Below, piece after piece: positions 16,864 to 26,731 of a DNA stretch of 64,000 nt. Each line of letters begins with the position of its first letter. The first letter of the stretch is position 1. The notes below the pieces were generated by a model. It did no database searches and was not told the DNA's origin. It was given only the letters and a program-made list of their open reading frames with translations. Location of the stretch: assembly GCF_025490915.1 (NCBI RefSeq), contig NZ_JANQBA010000001.1:62001-126000 (forward strand), in the 5' to 3' direction. Made by a program: the position numbers and the translations under genes. This stretch comes from Lacticaseibacillus parakribbianus. Lineage in GTDB: Bacteria; Bacillota; Bacilli; Lactobacillales; Lactobacillaceae.

Positions 16864-18042
16864 CTACTTTTGCGCGGCCGTCATCAATGCCTCTGAGGTG
16901 TTGGCGAGCTCGCCGGCCACCACGGCCTGCTCCAGCGCGTGAAGCACCCGGCCCAGGCGCGGTCCCGGGGTGAAGCCGGCGGCCATCAGGTCGGCGCCGG
17001 TGACGGCCAGCTCGTCTTTGGCGTGAATTGGCAAGGCGGCGTAGGCCTGAGTCGGCGATTCGGCCGTCTCGGCGGGGTTGAGCATGGCCCATGCGGTAGC
17101 GGCCACCGGCACGGCGTCGGCCCCGGCGGCGTAAAGCTGCCAAGGCGTCGGGTTCGGCAGCGCCGCCAAAAGATCGGCGGCCCGGGCCACCTGGTCGGCC
17201 AGCGCGTTGGCCTGCTTCCAGGCTTTCATCAGGCGCCGCACCGGCAGCTGCAGCAGGTGGGCGATTAGGGTCCAGGCCACCGCCGGGTCGACCAGCGGCG
17301 TGGTGGGCAAGGCGGCGAGTTGTTCGAGGCCCCGGCGCTGGTCGGCCAACAGCGGTGTGTGGGCGAAGAGCCCGGTGGCGATGAAGTTGGTCAGCCCGGC
17401 CTGGCGATCCAGGCCCAGCATCAGGCGGGTGAACTCGCTTGCGATGCGTTCGACGGAGACATGCGCCAAGAGCGGGGCGTTGTCGGTGATCGCGGCCAGG
17501 GTCGCCGGTTCGATCGCAAACCCCAGCTGGCTTTGAAACCGCACGGCCCGCATCATGCGCAGCGCGTCTTCGTGAAAGCGTTCGTGCGGGTTACCGACGG
17601 CTCGCAGGACGTGGTCGTGCAGATCGGTCAGCCCATCGAATAGGTCGACCACCGTGCCGTCGTGGCGAACCGCCAGCGCGTTGACCGTGAAGTCGCGTCG
17701 GCGCAGGTCTTCTTCAAGCGACCGCACGAAGGTGACGTGATCCGGACGGCGGAAGTCCTGGTAGCCGGACTCGGTGCGAAAGGTCGTGACCTCGTAGCCC
17801 TTGCCGTGCGACAGCACCATCACCGTGCCGTGCTGAATGCCGGTGTCCACCGTTTTGGGAAAAATCTGCTTGATCTCCGCGGGGTAGGCGGAGCTTGCGA
17901 TGTCCACGTCGTGTGGCGGCAGCCCGAGCATCGCGTCGCGAACCGCGCCGCCGACGAAGTAGGCCTCGTAGCCTGCGGCCTCGATCCGCTGCATCAAGGG
18001 AATCGCGGCCTGAAACTCGGGGTGGGTCAAATCGATCTGCAT
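16864..18042 (-). CDS. cca: CCA-adding tRNA nucleotidyltransferase
   Basis: The 392-residue class II enzyme has the head-domain motifs [13 protein letters not shown] and HDVDIASS with the metal-binding aspartates, [11 protein letters not shown], and the neck motif [22 protein letters not shown]. It adds or repairs the 3' CCA of tRNAs. The length agrees with Firmicute CCA enzymes that lack an HD domain. The gene is on the minus strand and divergent from the YitT-family gene. Confidence 0.95.
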   Translation of the reverse strand: MQIDLTHPEFQAAIPLMQRIEAAGYEAYFVGGAVRDAMLGLPPHDVDIASSAYPAEIKQIFPKTVDTGIQHGTVMVLSHGKGYEVTTFRTESGYQDFRRPDHVTFVRSLEEDLRRRDFTVNALAVRHDGTVVDLFDGLTDLHDHVLRAVGNPHERFHEDALRMMRAVRFQSQLGFAIEPATLAAITDNAPLLAHVSVERIASEFTRLMLGLDRQAGLTNFIATGLFAHTPLLADQRRGLEQLAALPTTPLVDPAVAWTLIAHLLQLPVRRLMKAWKQANALADQVARAADLLAALPNPTPWQLYAAGADAVPVAATAWAMLNPAETAESPTQAYAALPIHAKDELAVTGADLMAAGFTPGPRLGRVLHALEQAVVAGELANTSEALMTAAQK

Positions 18043-18093
18043 GCAATCACCTTTTCCATTAGTCTGACATTATTCTACCACAGTCTGAAAATC

Positions 18094-18102
18094 TGGTAAG
18101 AT
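18094..18102 (+). promoter_or_regulatory. Extended -10 promoter
   Basis: TGGTAAGAT is an extended -10 element (TGn plus TAAGAT) 24 bases before the YitT-family start. No clear -35 box is seen. Confidence 0.5.
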
Positions 18103-18125
18103 AAGGGGAGACTCGGAGGTGCGAG

Positions 18126-19004
18126 ATGACTAAAACAACGCGACGGATACTGTTGGATCTGGTTTTGATCGGCCTGGGCTGCGCCTTGTACGCGTTCGGC
18201 CTGGTGACGGTGAACATCGAAAATCACCTGGCGGAGGGCGGCATCACCGGCATCACGCTGCTGATTCGCTACTGGTGGCACCTGGATCCGGCGTATTCCA
18301 CCATCATCTTGAACATTCCACTGATCTTCATCGGTTACAAGTACCTGGGCAAACGCGCCTTGGCCTACACGATTTACGGCACCGGCATGCTGTCGGGGTG
18401 GCTGTGGATCTGGCAGCGGTTGCCGGTCGGCCTGAACATCCACCACGACCTGTTCATCGCCGGGGTCTTGGCCGGGCTGTTTGGCGGCATCGGTTCTGGC
18501 TTGATTTACCGCGTCGGCGGCACCACCGGCGGCTCGGATGTGATCGCCCGGATTTTGGAGAAGCAAACCGGCATTCCGATGGGCAAAACGCTTTTGGCCT
18601 TCGACGTGCTGGTGCTGACCTTGTCGTTGACCTACCTGAACCTGGAGCTGATGATGTACACGCTGCTTGCCAGCTACGTCTTCTCGCGCATCGTCGACTT
18701 CACGCTGGAAGGCGCGTATGCGGCCAAGGGGGTCTTGGTCGTGTCCGACCAAGCCGAGCCGATCGCCGCGGCGATTATGGACCAGCTGGAGCGCGGCGTG
18801 ACCTACCTGAACGCGGAAGGCGGCTTTGCCAGAGACCCCAAGCGCGTGGTCTACGCGGTGGTGGCCCCGACGGAAATCGCGGCGGTCAAGCGCATCATCG
18901 AGGGGCTTGACGCCAAGGCTTTCGTCACGATTTTGGACGTTCACGAGGCGCTGGGCGAGGGCTTCACCTACAAAAAGAAGCCGCGGCGGCTGTTTTTGAG
19001 CTGA
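18126..19004 (+). CDS. YitT family membrane protein (DUF161/DUF2179)
   Basis: The 292-residue protein has five or six N-terminal membrane helices with the glycine-rich signatures GGITGITLLIRYWW and GLIYRVGGTTGGSDVIARILE. It ends in a cytoplasmic DUF2179 domain (GVLVVSDQAEPIAAAIMDQLERGVTYLNAEGGF), matching the YitT/YpjC family. A transport role is suspected for the family but no substrate is established. CGGAGG precedes the ATG. Confidence 0.87.
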   Translation: MTKTTRRILLDLVLIGLGCALYAFGLVTVNIENHLAEGGITGITLLIRYWWHLDPAYSTIILNIPLIFIGYKYLGKRALAYTIYGTGMLSGWLWIWQRLPVGLNIHHDLFIAGVLAGLFGGIGSGLIYRVGGTTGGSDVIARILEKQTGIPMGKTLLAFDVLVLTLSLTYLNLELMMYTLLASYVFSRIVDFTLEGAYAAKGVLVVSDQAEPIAAAIMDQLERGVTYLNAEGGFARDPKRVVYAVVAPTEIAAVKRIIEGLDAKAFVTILDVHEALGEGFTYKKKPRRLFLS

Positions 19005-19009
19005 GCGAG

Positions 19010-19040
19010 CAGGCGGTGAGGCGACTCGCCGCCTGTTTTT
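19010..19040 (+). terminator. Rho-independent terminator
   Basis: CAGGCGGTGAG pairs with CTCGCCGCCTG (one G-U pair) around GCGA and runs into TTTTT. Confidence 0.9.
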
Positions 19041-19059
19041 CGCCGCGGCGGGAATTCCA

Positions 19060-19068
19060 TGTTATGAT
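19060..19068 (+). promoter_or_regulatory. Extended -10 promoter for the ABC-F gene
   Basis: TGTTATGAT fits TGn plus TATGAT, 27 bases before the start codon. No good -35 box is visible. Confidence 0.5.
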
Positions 19069-19095
19069 GGAAGCAATAAGAAGATTGGGGATACT

Positions 19096-20988
19096 ATGCA
19101 AACTCTGACTGCAGACGCCATCAGCAAGGCGTACGGCGACAAGCAATTGTTTCGCCACTTGGATTTTTTGATCAATGAAGGCGACCGCATCGGCCTGATC
19201 GGCGTCAACGGCACCGGCAAGACCACGCTGCTCAACGGCCTGGCCGGCGTCGACCCGTTCGATTCGGGTGACGTGGTGACGCCCAAGACCTACCACATCA
19301 GCTACCTGGCCCAGGTGCCGGCGCTGGATCCCACCAAAAAAATCATGGACGCGGTTTACGGCGGTAGCTCACCGGTTTTCGACGCCTTGCGCCAGTACAA
19401 CCGGGCCTTGGCCGCCTACACCAAGCAACCGCTGGATGAGGCGACGCAGGTGGCCTACACCAAGGCCGACGCCCGGATGACCCAGCTGGACGCCTGGAAC
19501 ACCGACACCGACATCAAGACCATTTTGAGCCAGCTGCACATCACGGACCTCGACCAGGTGATCGGCAGCCTCTCGGGCGGCCAGCAAAAGCGCGTCGGCC
19601 TGGCGCAGGTTTTGATCGAGTCGCCGGACCTCTTGATTCTCGACGAGCCGACCAACCACCTGGACTTTGACTCCATCGACTGGCTGGAGTCCTACCTCAG
19701 TCGCTACAAGGGCGCCTTGCTGGTCGTGACCCACGATCGCTACTTCCTGGATCGCGTCGCCAACAGCATCTGGGAGCTGGACGCAGGCCAGCTTTACAAG
19801 TACACCGGCAACTACGAGGCCTACGTCGGTCAAAAGGCCGAGCAAACCGTCAAGGACACCGCCGCGGCCCACAAGCAACAGCAGCTGTACCGCCAGGAGC
19901 TGGCGTGGATGCACGCCGGCGCCCAGGCGCGGTCGACCAAGCAGCAGGCGCGAATCAACCGCTTCAACGACCTCAAAGACGACATGCAGGGCCGCCCGGC
20001 GAGTGCGGGCACCGTGGCGATGAAGGTCGCAAGTACCCGGCTTGGCAAAAAGGTCATCGAGATGCACGACGCCAGCCTGGTGCTCGGCGATCACCGGATT
20101 CTCTCGCACTTCGACTGGCTAGTGCAGCCGGGCCAGCGCATCGGCATCACCGGGCTCAACGGCGCCGGCAAGTCCAGCCTGCTGAACGTGATTGCCGGCA
20201 AGCTCCCGCTGGACTCGGGCGTGTGCGAGCTCGGCGAAACCGTCCGCTTGGGCTACTACACGCAGCTGAGCGTGGAGCTGGACGGCAGCTTGCGGGTGCT
20301 CGAGTACCTGCAAGAGGCCGGTGAGGAGCTGGTCACCGACAACGGCGAGCGCATCGCCGTCGCCCAGCTGCTCGAGCAGTTCCTGTTTCCCCGCAGCATG
20401 CATGGCAATCTGATCTCGCGCCTGTCCGGCGGGGAGAAACGGCGCCTGTACCTGCTCAAAATCCTGATGCAACAGCCCAACGTGCTGCTCTTGGACGAGC
20501 CGACCAACGACTTGGACGTCGCGACCTTGACGGTGCTTGAGGACTACCTCGACCAGTTCCCGGGCACCGTGATCACGGTGTCGCACGACCGCTACTTCCT
20601 GGACAAGGTGGCCGACCACCTTTTGATTTTCCAGGGGCAGGGCCAGATCGACCGCCACGTCGGGCTGTTCACCGACTACCTGAAGGCCGCCGGCAAGAAG
20701 GCCGCCGCACCCACCGCCAAGAAGGCCGCGCCGGCGCCGGTCGCACCCGCGGCGCCGAAGGTCAAGACCAAGCTGACCTACGCCGAGCAGATCGAGCACA
20801 AGCAGCTGCAGGCCAAGATGGACGCGACCGACGACCAAATCTCGGCCTTGAAGGCCGAGATGGCCCAGGTCCCCGGGGATGACTACCTGAAGCTGGGTGA
20901 CTTGCAGCAAAAAATTGACGACCTGAACACTAAGCTCGACCAGATGTTTGACCGCTTCGCGGAACTTGACGACTACGTGGAGGATTGA
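19096..20988 (+). CDS. ABC-F family ATPase (Uup/YfmR-like)
   Basis: The 630-residue protein contains two ABC ATPase domains and no membrane segment. Domain 1 has [27 protein letters not shown] and [20 protein letters not shown]; domain 2 has [28 protein letters not shown] and [13 protein letters not shown]. An Ala/Pro/Lys-rich linker leads to a C-terminal coiled coil (about 560-628), as in Uup and YfmR. Such proteins act on the ribosome, for example on stalled or poly-proline translation; target-protecting antibiotic resistance is less likely given this tail. thyA follows after five bases. Confidence 0.87.
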   Translation: MQTLTADAISKAYGDKQLFRHLDFLINEGDRIGLIGVNGTGKTTLLNGLAGVDPFDSGDVVTPKTYHISYLAQVPALDPTKKIMDAVYGGSSPVFDALRQYNRALAAYTKQPLDEATQVAYTKADARMTQLDAWNTDTDIKTILSQLHITDLDQVIGSLSGGQQKRVGLAQVLIESPDLLILDEPTNHLDFDSIDWLESYLSRYKGALLVVTHDRYFLDRVANSIWELDAGQLYKYTGNYEAYVGQKAEQTVKDTAAAHKQQQLYRQELAWMHAGAQARSTKQQARINRFNDLKDDMQGRPASAGTVAMKVASTRLGKKVIEMHDASLVLGDHRILSHFDWLVQPGQRIGITGLNGAGKSSLLNVIAGKLPLDSGVCELGETVRLGYYTQLSVELDGSLRVLEYLQEAGEELVTDNGERIAVAQLLEQFLFPRSMHGNLISRLSGGEKRRLYLLKILMQQPNVLLLDEPTNDLDVATLTVLEDYLDQFPGTVITVSHDRYFLDKVADHLLIFQGQGQIDRHVGLFTDYLKAAGKKAAAPTAKKAAPAPVAPAAPKVKTKLTYAEQIEHKQLQAKMDATDDQISALKAEMAQVPGDDYLKLGDLQQKIDDLNTKLDQMFDRFAELDDYVED

Positions 20989-20993
20989 TCGCC

Positions 20994-21944
20994 ATGCTCG
21001 AAACGCCGTACCTCAACTTGCTTGACCATGTTTTGACCCACGGCCACTACAAGGAAGACCGCACCGGCACCGGGACCTACAGCGTCTTTGGGGCCCAGCT
21101 GCGGTTCGACCTCAGTGCGGGCTTTCCGCTTGTGACCACCAAGCGCGTGCCCTTTGGCTTGATCAAAAGCGAGCTGCTGTGGTTCTTGCACGGCGACACC
21201 AACATCGCCTACCTGCTGGCCCACCACAACCACATCTGGGACGAGTGGGCCTTCGCGCGGTTCGTGCAGAGCCCGGACTACCGCGGCGCGGATATGACCG
21301 ACTTCGGCCGACGCCGGCTATTGGATGCCGATTTTGCCGCGCAGTACCAGGCGGAGATGGCGGCCTTCACCGCGCGGATTTTGGCGGATGCCGATTTTGC
21401 CGCCAAGTACGGTGAGCTCGGCCCGGTGTACGGGCGGCAGTGGCGAGCCTGGCAGACCAGCACCGGCGAAACGCTGGACCAGCTGGCCCAGGTGGTGGAG
21501 GCGATTCGCACCACGCCGGATTCCCGCCGGCTAATTGTCTCGGCCTGGAACCCGGAGGACGTGCCGCACATGGCGCTGCCGCCGTGCCACACGCTGTACC
21601 AGTTCTACGTCAACGACGGCAAGCTGTCGCTGCAGCTGTACCAGCGCTCCGGCGATCTGTTTCTCGGGGTGCCGTTCAACATCGCCAGCTACGCGCTGCT
21701 TTTGGCGATGGTGGCGGCCGTCACCGGGCTTGTTCCCGGCGAGTTCGTCCACACCTTCGGCGACGCGCATATCTACGCGAATCACGTCGAACAGGTTCGC
21801 ACCCAGCTGACCCGGACCCCGCACCCGGAGCCGACGCTGACGTTGACCGGCGGCCGCACCGCGCTTGAGGACTTTGAGCTGGCCGACATTCACCTTGACG
21901 GCTACGACCCGCACCCGGCGATCAAGGCGCCGGTGGCGGTGTGA
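20994..21944 (+). CDS. thyA: Thymidylate synthase
   Basis: The 316-residue enzyme has the classic ThyA features: [41 protein letters not shown], the catalytic cysteine in [13 protein letters not shown], and [21 protein letters not shown]. It carries the roughly 50-residue insertion of the long Lactobacillus-type enzyme (about residues 88-140). It converts dUMP to dTMP using methylenetetrahydrofolate. The ATG at 20994 with GGAGG at 20979-20983 is the start. It is coupled to folA, which regenerates tetrahydrofolate. Confidence 0.97.
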   Translation: MLETPYLNLLDHVLTHGHYKEDRTGTGTYSVFGAQLRFDLSAGFPLVTTKRVPFGLIKSELLWFLHGDTNIAYLLAHHNHIWDEWAFARFVQSPDYRGADMTDFGRRRLLDADFAAQYQAEMAAFTARILADADFAAKYGELGPVYGRQWRAWQTSTGETLDQLAQVVEAIRTTPDSRRLIVSAWNPEDVPHMALPPCHTLYQFYVNDGKLSLQLYQRSGDLFLGVPFNIASYALLLAMVAAVTGLVPGEFVHTFGDAHIYANHVEQVRTQLTRTPHPEPTLTLTGGRTALEDFELADIHLDGYDPHPAIKAPVAV

Positions 21945-21958
21945 CAGGAGGAGACGAC

Positions 21959-22453
21959 ATGATTGCATTCCTTTGGGCCCAGGCGGCCAACGGCGTGATC
22001 GGCCGAGACGGGCGGCTGCCGTGGCATTTGCCCGACGACTTGGCCTTTTTCAAAGCCCAGACGCTGGGCCAGCTGACCGTGATGGGGCGCAGCACCTGGG
22101 AGGCGCTGCCCAAGCGGCCGCTGCCCGGCCGCACCAATGTGGTGATGACCCGCCAAAAAGGCTTCCAGGCAACCGGCGCCGTGGTCTGCCAAGACGTCGC
22201 CGCCGTGCTGGCGCTGGCCAAGGCGAACCCGGCGCAAAACCTGGTGGTGACCGGTGGCGCCCAGGTGTTCGCCGCCTTCGCTGGCGTGGTCGACACGCTA
22301 TGGGTGACGCGGCTGGCCGGCGATTTCCTGGGCGACGTGGTGATGCCGCCGCTTGACTGGGACGCCTTCACCCGCGTCGCCGCCCGGACGGTGGTTGACG
22401 CCGATCCGGCCTTGACCCACACCTTCGAGACCTGGGTGCGGCAGGCGCGGTGA
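21959..22453 (+). CDS. folA: Dihydrofolate reductase
   Basis: The 164-residue protein has [31 protein letters not shown] with the catalytic acidic residue, the NADPH-binding [23 protein letters not shown] and [11 protein letters not shown]. It reduces dihydrofolate produced by the adjacent ThyA. AGGAGG is correctly spaced before the ATG at 21959. The gene starts 14 bases after thyA, so the two form an operon. Confidence 0.96.
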   Translation: MIAFLWAQAANGVIGRDGRLPWHLPDDLAFFKAQTLGQLTVMGRSTWEALPKRPLPGRTNVVMTRQKGFQATGAVVCQDVAAVLALAKANPAQNLVVTGGAQVFAAFAGVVDTLWVTRLAGDFLGDVVMPPLDWDAFTRVAARTVVDADPALTHTFETWVRQAR

Positions 22454-22476
22454 CGGCAATGTAGCTGGTCCCAATC

Positions 22477-22516
22477 AAAAATGGTCCGAGCCACAATTGT
22501 GGGTCGGACCATTTTT
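22477..22516. terminator. Bidirectional terminator
   Basis: AAAAATGGTCCGA pairs perfectly with TCGGACCATTTTT around a further pairing core (CCACAATTGTGG). A-runs and T-runs flank it on both strands, between convergent folA and the hemolysin III-like gene. Confidence 0.93.
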
Positions 22517-22532
22517 GAGTTGGTCAGCGTTG

Positions 22533-23174
22533 TCAGACGAACAGGTAAATCGAGGCATACATCAAGGCGCTACCGAGGATCACGAACAGGTGCCAGATGA
22601 CGTGGATGTAGGGAATCTGCTTTTGCGAGTAGAGCACCGCGCCGAACGTGTAGGCGACGCCGCCGGCCACCAGCAGCCAGAAACCGACCGGGCCGAGGTG
22701 TTGCCACAAAGGCGCCATGCCGATCAGGCACAGCCAGCCGAGCACCACGTAGATGGCGGTTTCGGCCCACTTCAGCTTGCCCAGCCAAAAGACCTTGTAC
22801 AAAATGCCGCCGAGGCACAGGGCCCAGATGGCAAGCAACAGGCCGATGCCCAGGCCGCCGCCGATCGCCACCAGGCAGTAGGGCAGGTACGACCCGGCGA
22901 TCAGGATGAAGACGCCGGAGTGGTCGATCACCTGCAGGACCTTGCGTGCCTTGGTGAAGTACAGGCCGTGAAACATCGTCGAGGCGGTGTACAGCACGAT
23001 CAGCGCCAGGCCGAAACCCAAAAACGTGGCGAGGCGCAGCGGCGTCGTGGCGCGAAAGGCCAAGGCGACGGTACCGACCACCGAAAGTCCCAGCGCGAAG
23101 GCGTGGGTGACGGCACTCATCATCTCATTGTTGAATGTGTAGTAGCGCGAGCGGGGCTTGGCGTTGAGTTGCAT
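22533..23174 (-). CDS. Hemolysin III family membrane protein (YqfA-like)
   Basis: The 213-residue protein has seven membrane helices and the PAQR/HlyIII motifs: NEMMSAVTHAFALGLS near the N-terminus, SGVFILIAGSYLPYCLV and HVIWHLFVILGSALMYASIYLFV, whose His and Asp/Ser residues form the zinc site. Family members are putative zinc-dependent hydrolases or membrane-homeostasis factors; haemolysis is not established for most. The internal ATG at 23174 is preceded on the minus strand by AAGGGAG, so the longer frame is not used. Confidence 0.87.
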   Translation of the reverse strand: MQLNAKPRSRYYTFNNEMMSAVTHAFALGLSVVGTVALAFRATTPLRLATFLGFGLALIVLYTASTMFHGLYFTKARKVLQVIDHSGVFILIAGSYLPYCLVAIGGGLGIGLLLAIWALCLGGILYKVFWLGKLKWAETAIYVVLGWLCLIGMAPLWQHLGPVGFWLLVAGGVAYTFGAVLYSQKQIPYIHVIWHLFVILGSALMYASIYLFV

Positions 23175-23265
23175 CTGACAGACTCCCTTCCTTAACAAGT
23201 TTATGATACCACGGGGAAACACGATACACAATGACATCTAGTTTTTAAAACCAAGTCAACTGTTA

Positions 23266-23294
23266 CTGACAAGCAAGCCTGGTTTTGTTATACT
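23266..23294 (+). promoter_or_regulatory. Strong promoter for degV
   Basis: CTGACA (23266-23271) and TATACT (23289-23294) are separated by 17 bases, with TG one base before the -10 (extended -10). Confidence 0.8.
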
Positions 23295-23334
23295 GGTGGA
23301 GTCAAGAACCCTATTAAGAAAGCGTGGCAGAGAC

Positions 23335-24177
23335 ATGTCCAAAATCAAACTGGTTACCGATTCCTCGATTCAACTGACGCCCGAAGAAGTCAAGCAGTAC
23401 GACATCACCGTCATCCCCTTGACCATCATGATCGACTCGACCGTCTACATCGACGGCGAGACCATCACCCGGGCTGAATTCATGGATAAGATGGCGGCGG
23501 CGCAGGCTCTGCCCAAGACCTCGCAGCCGGCGATCGGCACGTTTTTAGACGTCTTCGACAAGCTGACCGCCGATGGCTCCGAGGTGCTGGCCGTTCACAT
23601 GCTCGAGGCGATCTCCGGCACGGTCAACTCCGCGCGGCAGGCCGCCGAGCTCTGCCACGGCAAGGTGACGGTGGTGGATTGTGACTTCACCGACCGCGCG
23701 ATGGCCTTTCAGGTGATCGCCGCGGCCAAGATGATTGAGGCCGGCCAATCGGTTGCCGACATCGTCTCGCGGATGGCCGAGGTGCGCGATCACACCAAGC
23801 TGATGATGGGCGTGTCCAACCTCGACAACCTGGTCAAGGGCGGCCGGCTCAGCCGGGTGTCCGGCATGCTGTCGACGCTTTTGAACATCAAGGTGATCCT
23901 TGAGGTGACCGGCGGCGAGCTGGTCGCGCGGCAAAAAGGCCGGGGGATGAAGACCATCCACCGCTTCGTCGACGACTTCGTGGACAAGCTGCGGACGATT
24001 CCCAACATCAAGGAGGTCGGCATCTCCTACGCCGGCGGCCTGGAGCTGGCCCAAGACATCGCGGCCAAAATCGAGGCGGCGCTGCCGAACGTCCCGCTGC
24101 TGCTGCGGCCGACCGACCCGGTGATCGCCACCCACACCGGCGCCGGCGCCTTTGCCATCATGTATTACGTGGACTGA
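23335..24177 (+). CDS. DegV family fatty-acid-binding protein
   Basis: The 280-residue protein has the DegV two-domain fold and ligand motifs: KLVTDSSIQLTPEE, TSQPAIGTFLDVF, GTVNSARQAAEL, LVKGGRLSRVSG and HTGAGAFAIMYY. DegV/FakB proteins hold a fatty acid for the kinase FakA, which makes acyl-phosphate for phospholipid synthesis. The ATG at 23335 has only a weak upstream GGCAGAG. The gene is monocistronic. Confidence 0.9.
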   Translation: MSKIKLVTDSSIQLTPEEVKQYDITVIPLTIMIDSTVYIDGETITRAEFMDKMAAAQALPKTSQPAIGTFLDVFDKLTADGSEVLAVHMLEAISGTVNSARQAAELCHGKVTVVDCDFTDRAMAFQVIAAAKMIEAGQSVADIVSRMAEVRDHTKLMMGVSNLDNLVKGGRLSRVSGMLSTLLNIKVILEVTGGELVARQKGRGMKTIHRFVDDFVDKLRTIPNIKEVGISYAGGLELAQDIAAKIEAALPNVPLLLRPTDPVIATHTGAGAFAIMYYVD

Positions 24178-24231
24178 GCCGGGTGCTTGCCTAGGCAAAA
24201 TCGGTTTCGTGGATTAGAATAGAAGCATTGG

Positions 24232-24253
24232 GGCAGGGGTGACCCTGCCTTTT
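24232..24253 (+). terminator. Rho-independent terminator or leader attenuator
   Basis: GGCAGGG and CCCTGCC pair around GTGA and are followed by TTTT. It is 55 bases after degV but only 28 bases before the next start codon, so the esterase gene depends either on read-through or on a promoter just upstream (a TAGAAT lies at 24215-24220). Confidence 0.75.
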
Positions 24254-24280
24254 ACTATTGACTGAGAAAGGACGATCGCC

Positions 24281-25123
24281 GTGAATTGGAAGAACCTCGG
24301 CAAAAATCTGCTGTTCGTCGCCGCCGTGGCGGTGCTGGCCTTCGGTGGCTGGCAGCTGTTCGGGCCGCGGCCGCACAAGGTGACGCTGGCCGGCCAGACC
24401 ACCGCCGTCAAGAAGCTTGAGCTGACGGCGGTCGGGGATTCGCTGACCCACGGGGTCGGCGACGAAACCGACGCGGGGGGCTACGTCGCGCTGATCAAAA
24501 CCGACCTGCAGGCGACCGGCGATTACGCCGTCACCACCCAAAACTACGGCGTGACCGGCGACACCTCCAGCCAGATTCAGGCGCGTATCGACAAGCAGCC
24601 CAAGCTGCAGCAGGCGATCAAGGCCGCCGATGTGTTGACGGTCACCGTCGGCGGCAACGACCTGATGCACGTGCTGCAGGCGCATTTTCTGGACATGAGC
24701 GCCAAAGACGTCGCCCAGGGCAACGCGGCCTTTCAAAAGCGCCTGAAGAAGCTGGTCACCACGATGCGCGGCCTGAACGACACGGCGCCGATTTACGTCT
24801 TTGGCATCTACAACCCGTTTTACGTCTACTTCCCCAAGCTGACGGCGATGACCGATTCCGTCACCACTTGGAACAAGGCGACCCAACAGACGCTAGCGGC
24901 GCTTGACGGCGCGTATTACGTCGACATCGACAGCGTCTTGAGCAAGGGTGGCACCACGGCGACCAAGGCGGCCAAAAGCAGCCTGAAGCAGGCCCTGAGC
25001 GGCAGCGCCAACCCGCTGATTTTCACCCAGGATCACTTCCACCCCAACAACGCGGGTTACGCGAAGATGACGTCGCAGTTGTGGGCGAAGATGCAGGCAA
25101 CAAAGAAATGGTGGGCTAATTAA
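24281..25123 (+). CDS. SGNH/GDSL-family secreted esterase-like protein (YpmR-like)
   Basis: The 280-residue protein has an uncleaved signal-anchor helix (LLFVAAVAVLAFGGWQLF) and an extracellular SGNH hydrolase domain. The catalytic blocks are AVGDSLTHGVGD (Ser), VTVGGNDLM (Gly/Asn) and TQDHFHPNNAGY (Asp/His). The substrate is unknown; lipids or envelope acyl groups are likely. The start is GTG at 24281 with AAAGGA eight bases upstream. The stop codon overlaps the next ATG (TAATG), so it is translationally coupled to the YpmS-like gene, as in Bacillus. Confidence 0.88.
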   Translation: MNWKNLGKNLLFVAAVAVLAFGGWQLFGPRPHKVTLAGQTTAVKKLELTAVGDSLTHGVGDETDAGGYVALIKTDLQATGDYAVTTQNYGVTGDTSSQIQARIDKQPKLQQAIKAADVLTVTVGGNDLMHVLQAHFLDMSAKDVAQGNAAFQKRLKKLVTTMRGLNDTAPIYVFGIYNPFYVYFPKLTAMTDSVTTWNKATQQTLAALDGAYYVDIDSVLSKGGTTATKAAKSSLKQALSGSANPLIFTQDHFHPNNAGYAKMTSQLWAKMQATKKWWAN

Positions 25124-25785
25124 TGGAAACAAAAACACGCAGTCAACGCAGCAAAAAGCCGTTGCAGCCGAAGGTCAAGGCACCCCGGGCACCCAAGGCC
25201 CCGCGCGGCAAGTTCAACTGGTGGCAGCTGGTCGCCTTGACCTTAATCGGCCTGATCGTCGGCTCCGGCATCTGGTTTGCCGTCAAGGTCGCGACGCCTT
25301 ACGAGACGCCGGCCAGCAAGGTGACCCCGCTCAAGGCGACGGACCCGGCGCTGACGGTCAGCCTGACCAAGCGTCAGGTCAACAAAATCGTCAGCTACTA
25401 CCTGAATGATTTTCAAAAAGGCAGCCCGGTCAAATACAGCCTGACCGTCGCCGACCAGGCGGTGCTGGCCGGCACGTTCAAGTTCTTCGGCCAAAAAATC
25501 AAGTTCTCGCTGCTGTTCGACCCGCTGGTGCAGGCCAACGGCAACGTCGAGCTCAAGGCCAGAAGCCTGAACGTCGGCAGTCTGCCGGTGCCGATTAGCT
25601 ACGTGATGGGCTACGCCGGCCGCGCGTTCAAGCTCCCCAAGTGGGTCAGCCTGAATAGCAAGAAGGAGACCATTGTGTTAGAATTGAACAAATTCAGCAT
25701 GGAAAACGGGATGCAAATTCGCGCGACCAAGCTGGATCTGCCCAACGACGAGCTGGATTTGGCGGTGTACCTGCCGACCAAGTGA
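25123..25785 (+). CDS. ypmS: DUF2140 family protein (YpmS-like)
   Basis: The 220-residue protein has a very basic N-terminus (KTRSQRSKKPLQPKVKAPRAPKAPRGK), one membrane helix (LVALTLIGLIVGSGIWFAV) and an extracellular DUF2140 domain (LTKRQVNKIVSYYLNDF to LPNDELDLAVYLPTK). The function is unknown. It is conserved next to the SGNH esterase and starts on the overlapping TAATG. Confidence 0.85.
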   Translation: METKTRSQRSKKPLQPKVKAPRAPKAPRGKFNWWQLVALTLIGLIVGSGIWFAVKVATPYETPASKVTPLKATDPALTVSLTKRQVNKIVSYYLNDFQKGSPVKYSLTVADQAVLAGTFKFFGQKIKFSLLFDPLVQANGNVELKARSLNVGSLPVPISYVMGYAGRAFKLPKWVSLNSKKETIVLELNKFSMENGMQIRATKLDLPNDELDLAVYLPTK

Positions 25786-25818
25786 GGCAGGCGACGGGGA
25801 TGGGGCGGTGCCAGCCGC

Positions 25819-26185
25819 TAAACGGGTGACCGCCGCGCAACGCGGGAGCGGCCAGCTACGCCGCGTCACCCGGGGCCAAGTGTAGGCCCCACGCGCCACA
25901 GCTAGGCTACCCGTCCCGCTAAGTTCGCGCGGTTCCACCCTCTAAATGGGTTACCTGCGGCAACGCGGGAGCGGCTAGCTTGCACCGGCGCTCGAAGCAT
26001 AACCCGCTTCAAGCGCCGGCGCCACGCTACCCGTCCCGCGCATCCGCCGCATTCCACCCTCTAAACGGGTTACGCCGCGCAACGCGGGAGCGGCTAGCTA
26101 CGCCGCGTCACCCGGGGCCAAGTGCCGGCCCCACGCGCCACGGCTAGGCTAGCCGTCCCGCTAAGTTCGCGCGGTTCCACCCTCT
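25819..26185. repeat. Three tandem 119-125 bp imperfect palindromes
   Basis: Units lie at 25819-25943, 25944-26062 and 26063-26185 and fill the 419-base gap between ypmS and msrA. Each starts with AAACGGGT (AAATGGGT in unit 2), contains AACGCGGGAGCGGC near the left and CGTCCCGC near the right, and ends with CCACCCTCT. Each can fold into one long hairpin: GGGT with ACCC, CCGCGC with GCGCGG, GCGGGA-CGGCTAGC with GCTAGCCGTCCCGC, and an apical stem. Units 1 and 3 share the apical stem (GGGGCC with GGCCCC); unit 2 has an unrelated apical sequence that still pairs (GGCGCT-GAAGC with GCTTC-AGCGCC). On the minus strand the ends of units 1 and 3 read AGGGTGGAACCGCG, a match to the T-box core, but no T-box architecture is seen. 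Confidence 0.85.
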
Positions 26186-26204
26186 TCAGAAAGGACCTGA
26201 TTTT

Positions 26205-26723
26205 ATGTCTCTTGAAACTGCAATTTTTGCCGGTGGCTGCTTTTGGTGCATGGTGCAACCCTTCGAGGCGCAGCCGGGTATTGAAAACGTGGTCTCCGGC
26301 TACACCGGTGGCACCGTCGCCAACCCGAGCTACGAGCAGGTGAAAAGCCACCAAACCGGCCACACCGAGGCGGTCCAAATCACATTCGATCCGAGCGTGA
26401 TCAGCTACGCCCAGCTGGTCGACATCTACTGGCAGCAAACCGACCCGACCGACGCGATGGGGCAGTTCCAAGACCGCGGCGACAATTACCGGCCGGTGAT
26501 TTACGTCGCTGACGCCGAACAACGCGCCATCGCCACGGCGTCCAAGGCGGCGCTTGCGGCCAGCGGCCGGTTCAGCGACCCCATCGTCACGACGATCGAA
26601 GACGCCGGACCGTTTTACGCCGCGGAGCCCGAACACCAGCAGTTTTACGCGCGTAACCCGCGGCGCTACGCTGCCGAACACGCCCAACGCGCGGCCTTCA
26701 CCAAGGCCCACTGGCAGGAATAG
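26205..26723 (+). CDS. msrA: Peptide methionine (S)-sulfoxide reductase
   Basis: The 172-residue enzyme carries the catalytic motif GGCFWCMV, with the nucleophilic Cys, close to the N-terminus. Other family landmarks are [26 protein letters not shown] and [14 protein letters not shown]. It repairs oxidised methionine in proteins. Its start is ATG 26205 with AAAGGA upstream, directly after the palindromic repeats. The YozE-like gene follows after eight bases. Confidence 0.95.
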   Translation: MSLETAIFAGGCFWCMVQPFEAQPGIENVVSGYTGGTVANPSYEQVKSHQTGHTEAVQITFDPSVISYAQLVDIYWQQTDPTDAMGQFQDRGDNYRPVIYVADAEQRAIATASKAALAASGRFSDPIVTTIEDAGPFYAAEPEHQQFYARNPRRYAAEHAQRAAFTKAHWQE

Positions 26724-26731
26724 GAGAGCGC

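Noticed and set aside
25819-26185. Reading the AGGGTGGAACCGCG matches as T-box riboswitches on the minus strand
   Set aside because: There is no Stem I or specifier loop, no CGTCCC-type terminator partner in the right place, and no minus-strand gene downstream. The match is probably a by-product of the palindrome.
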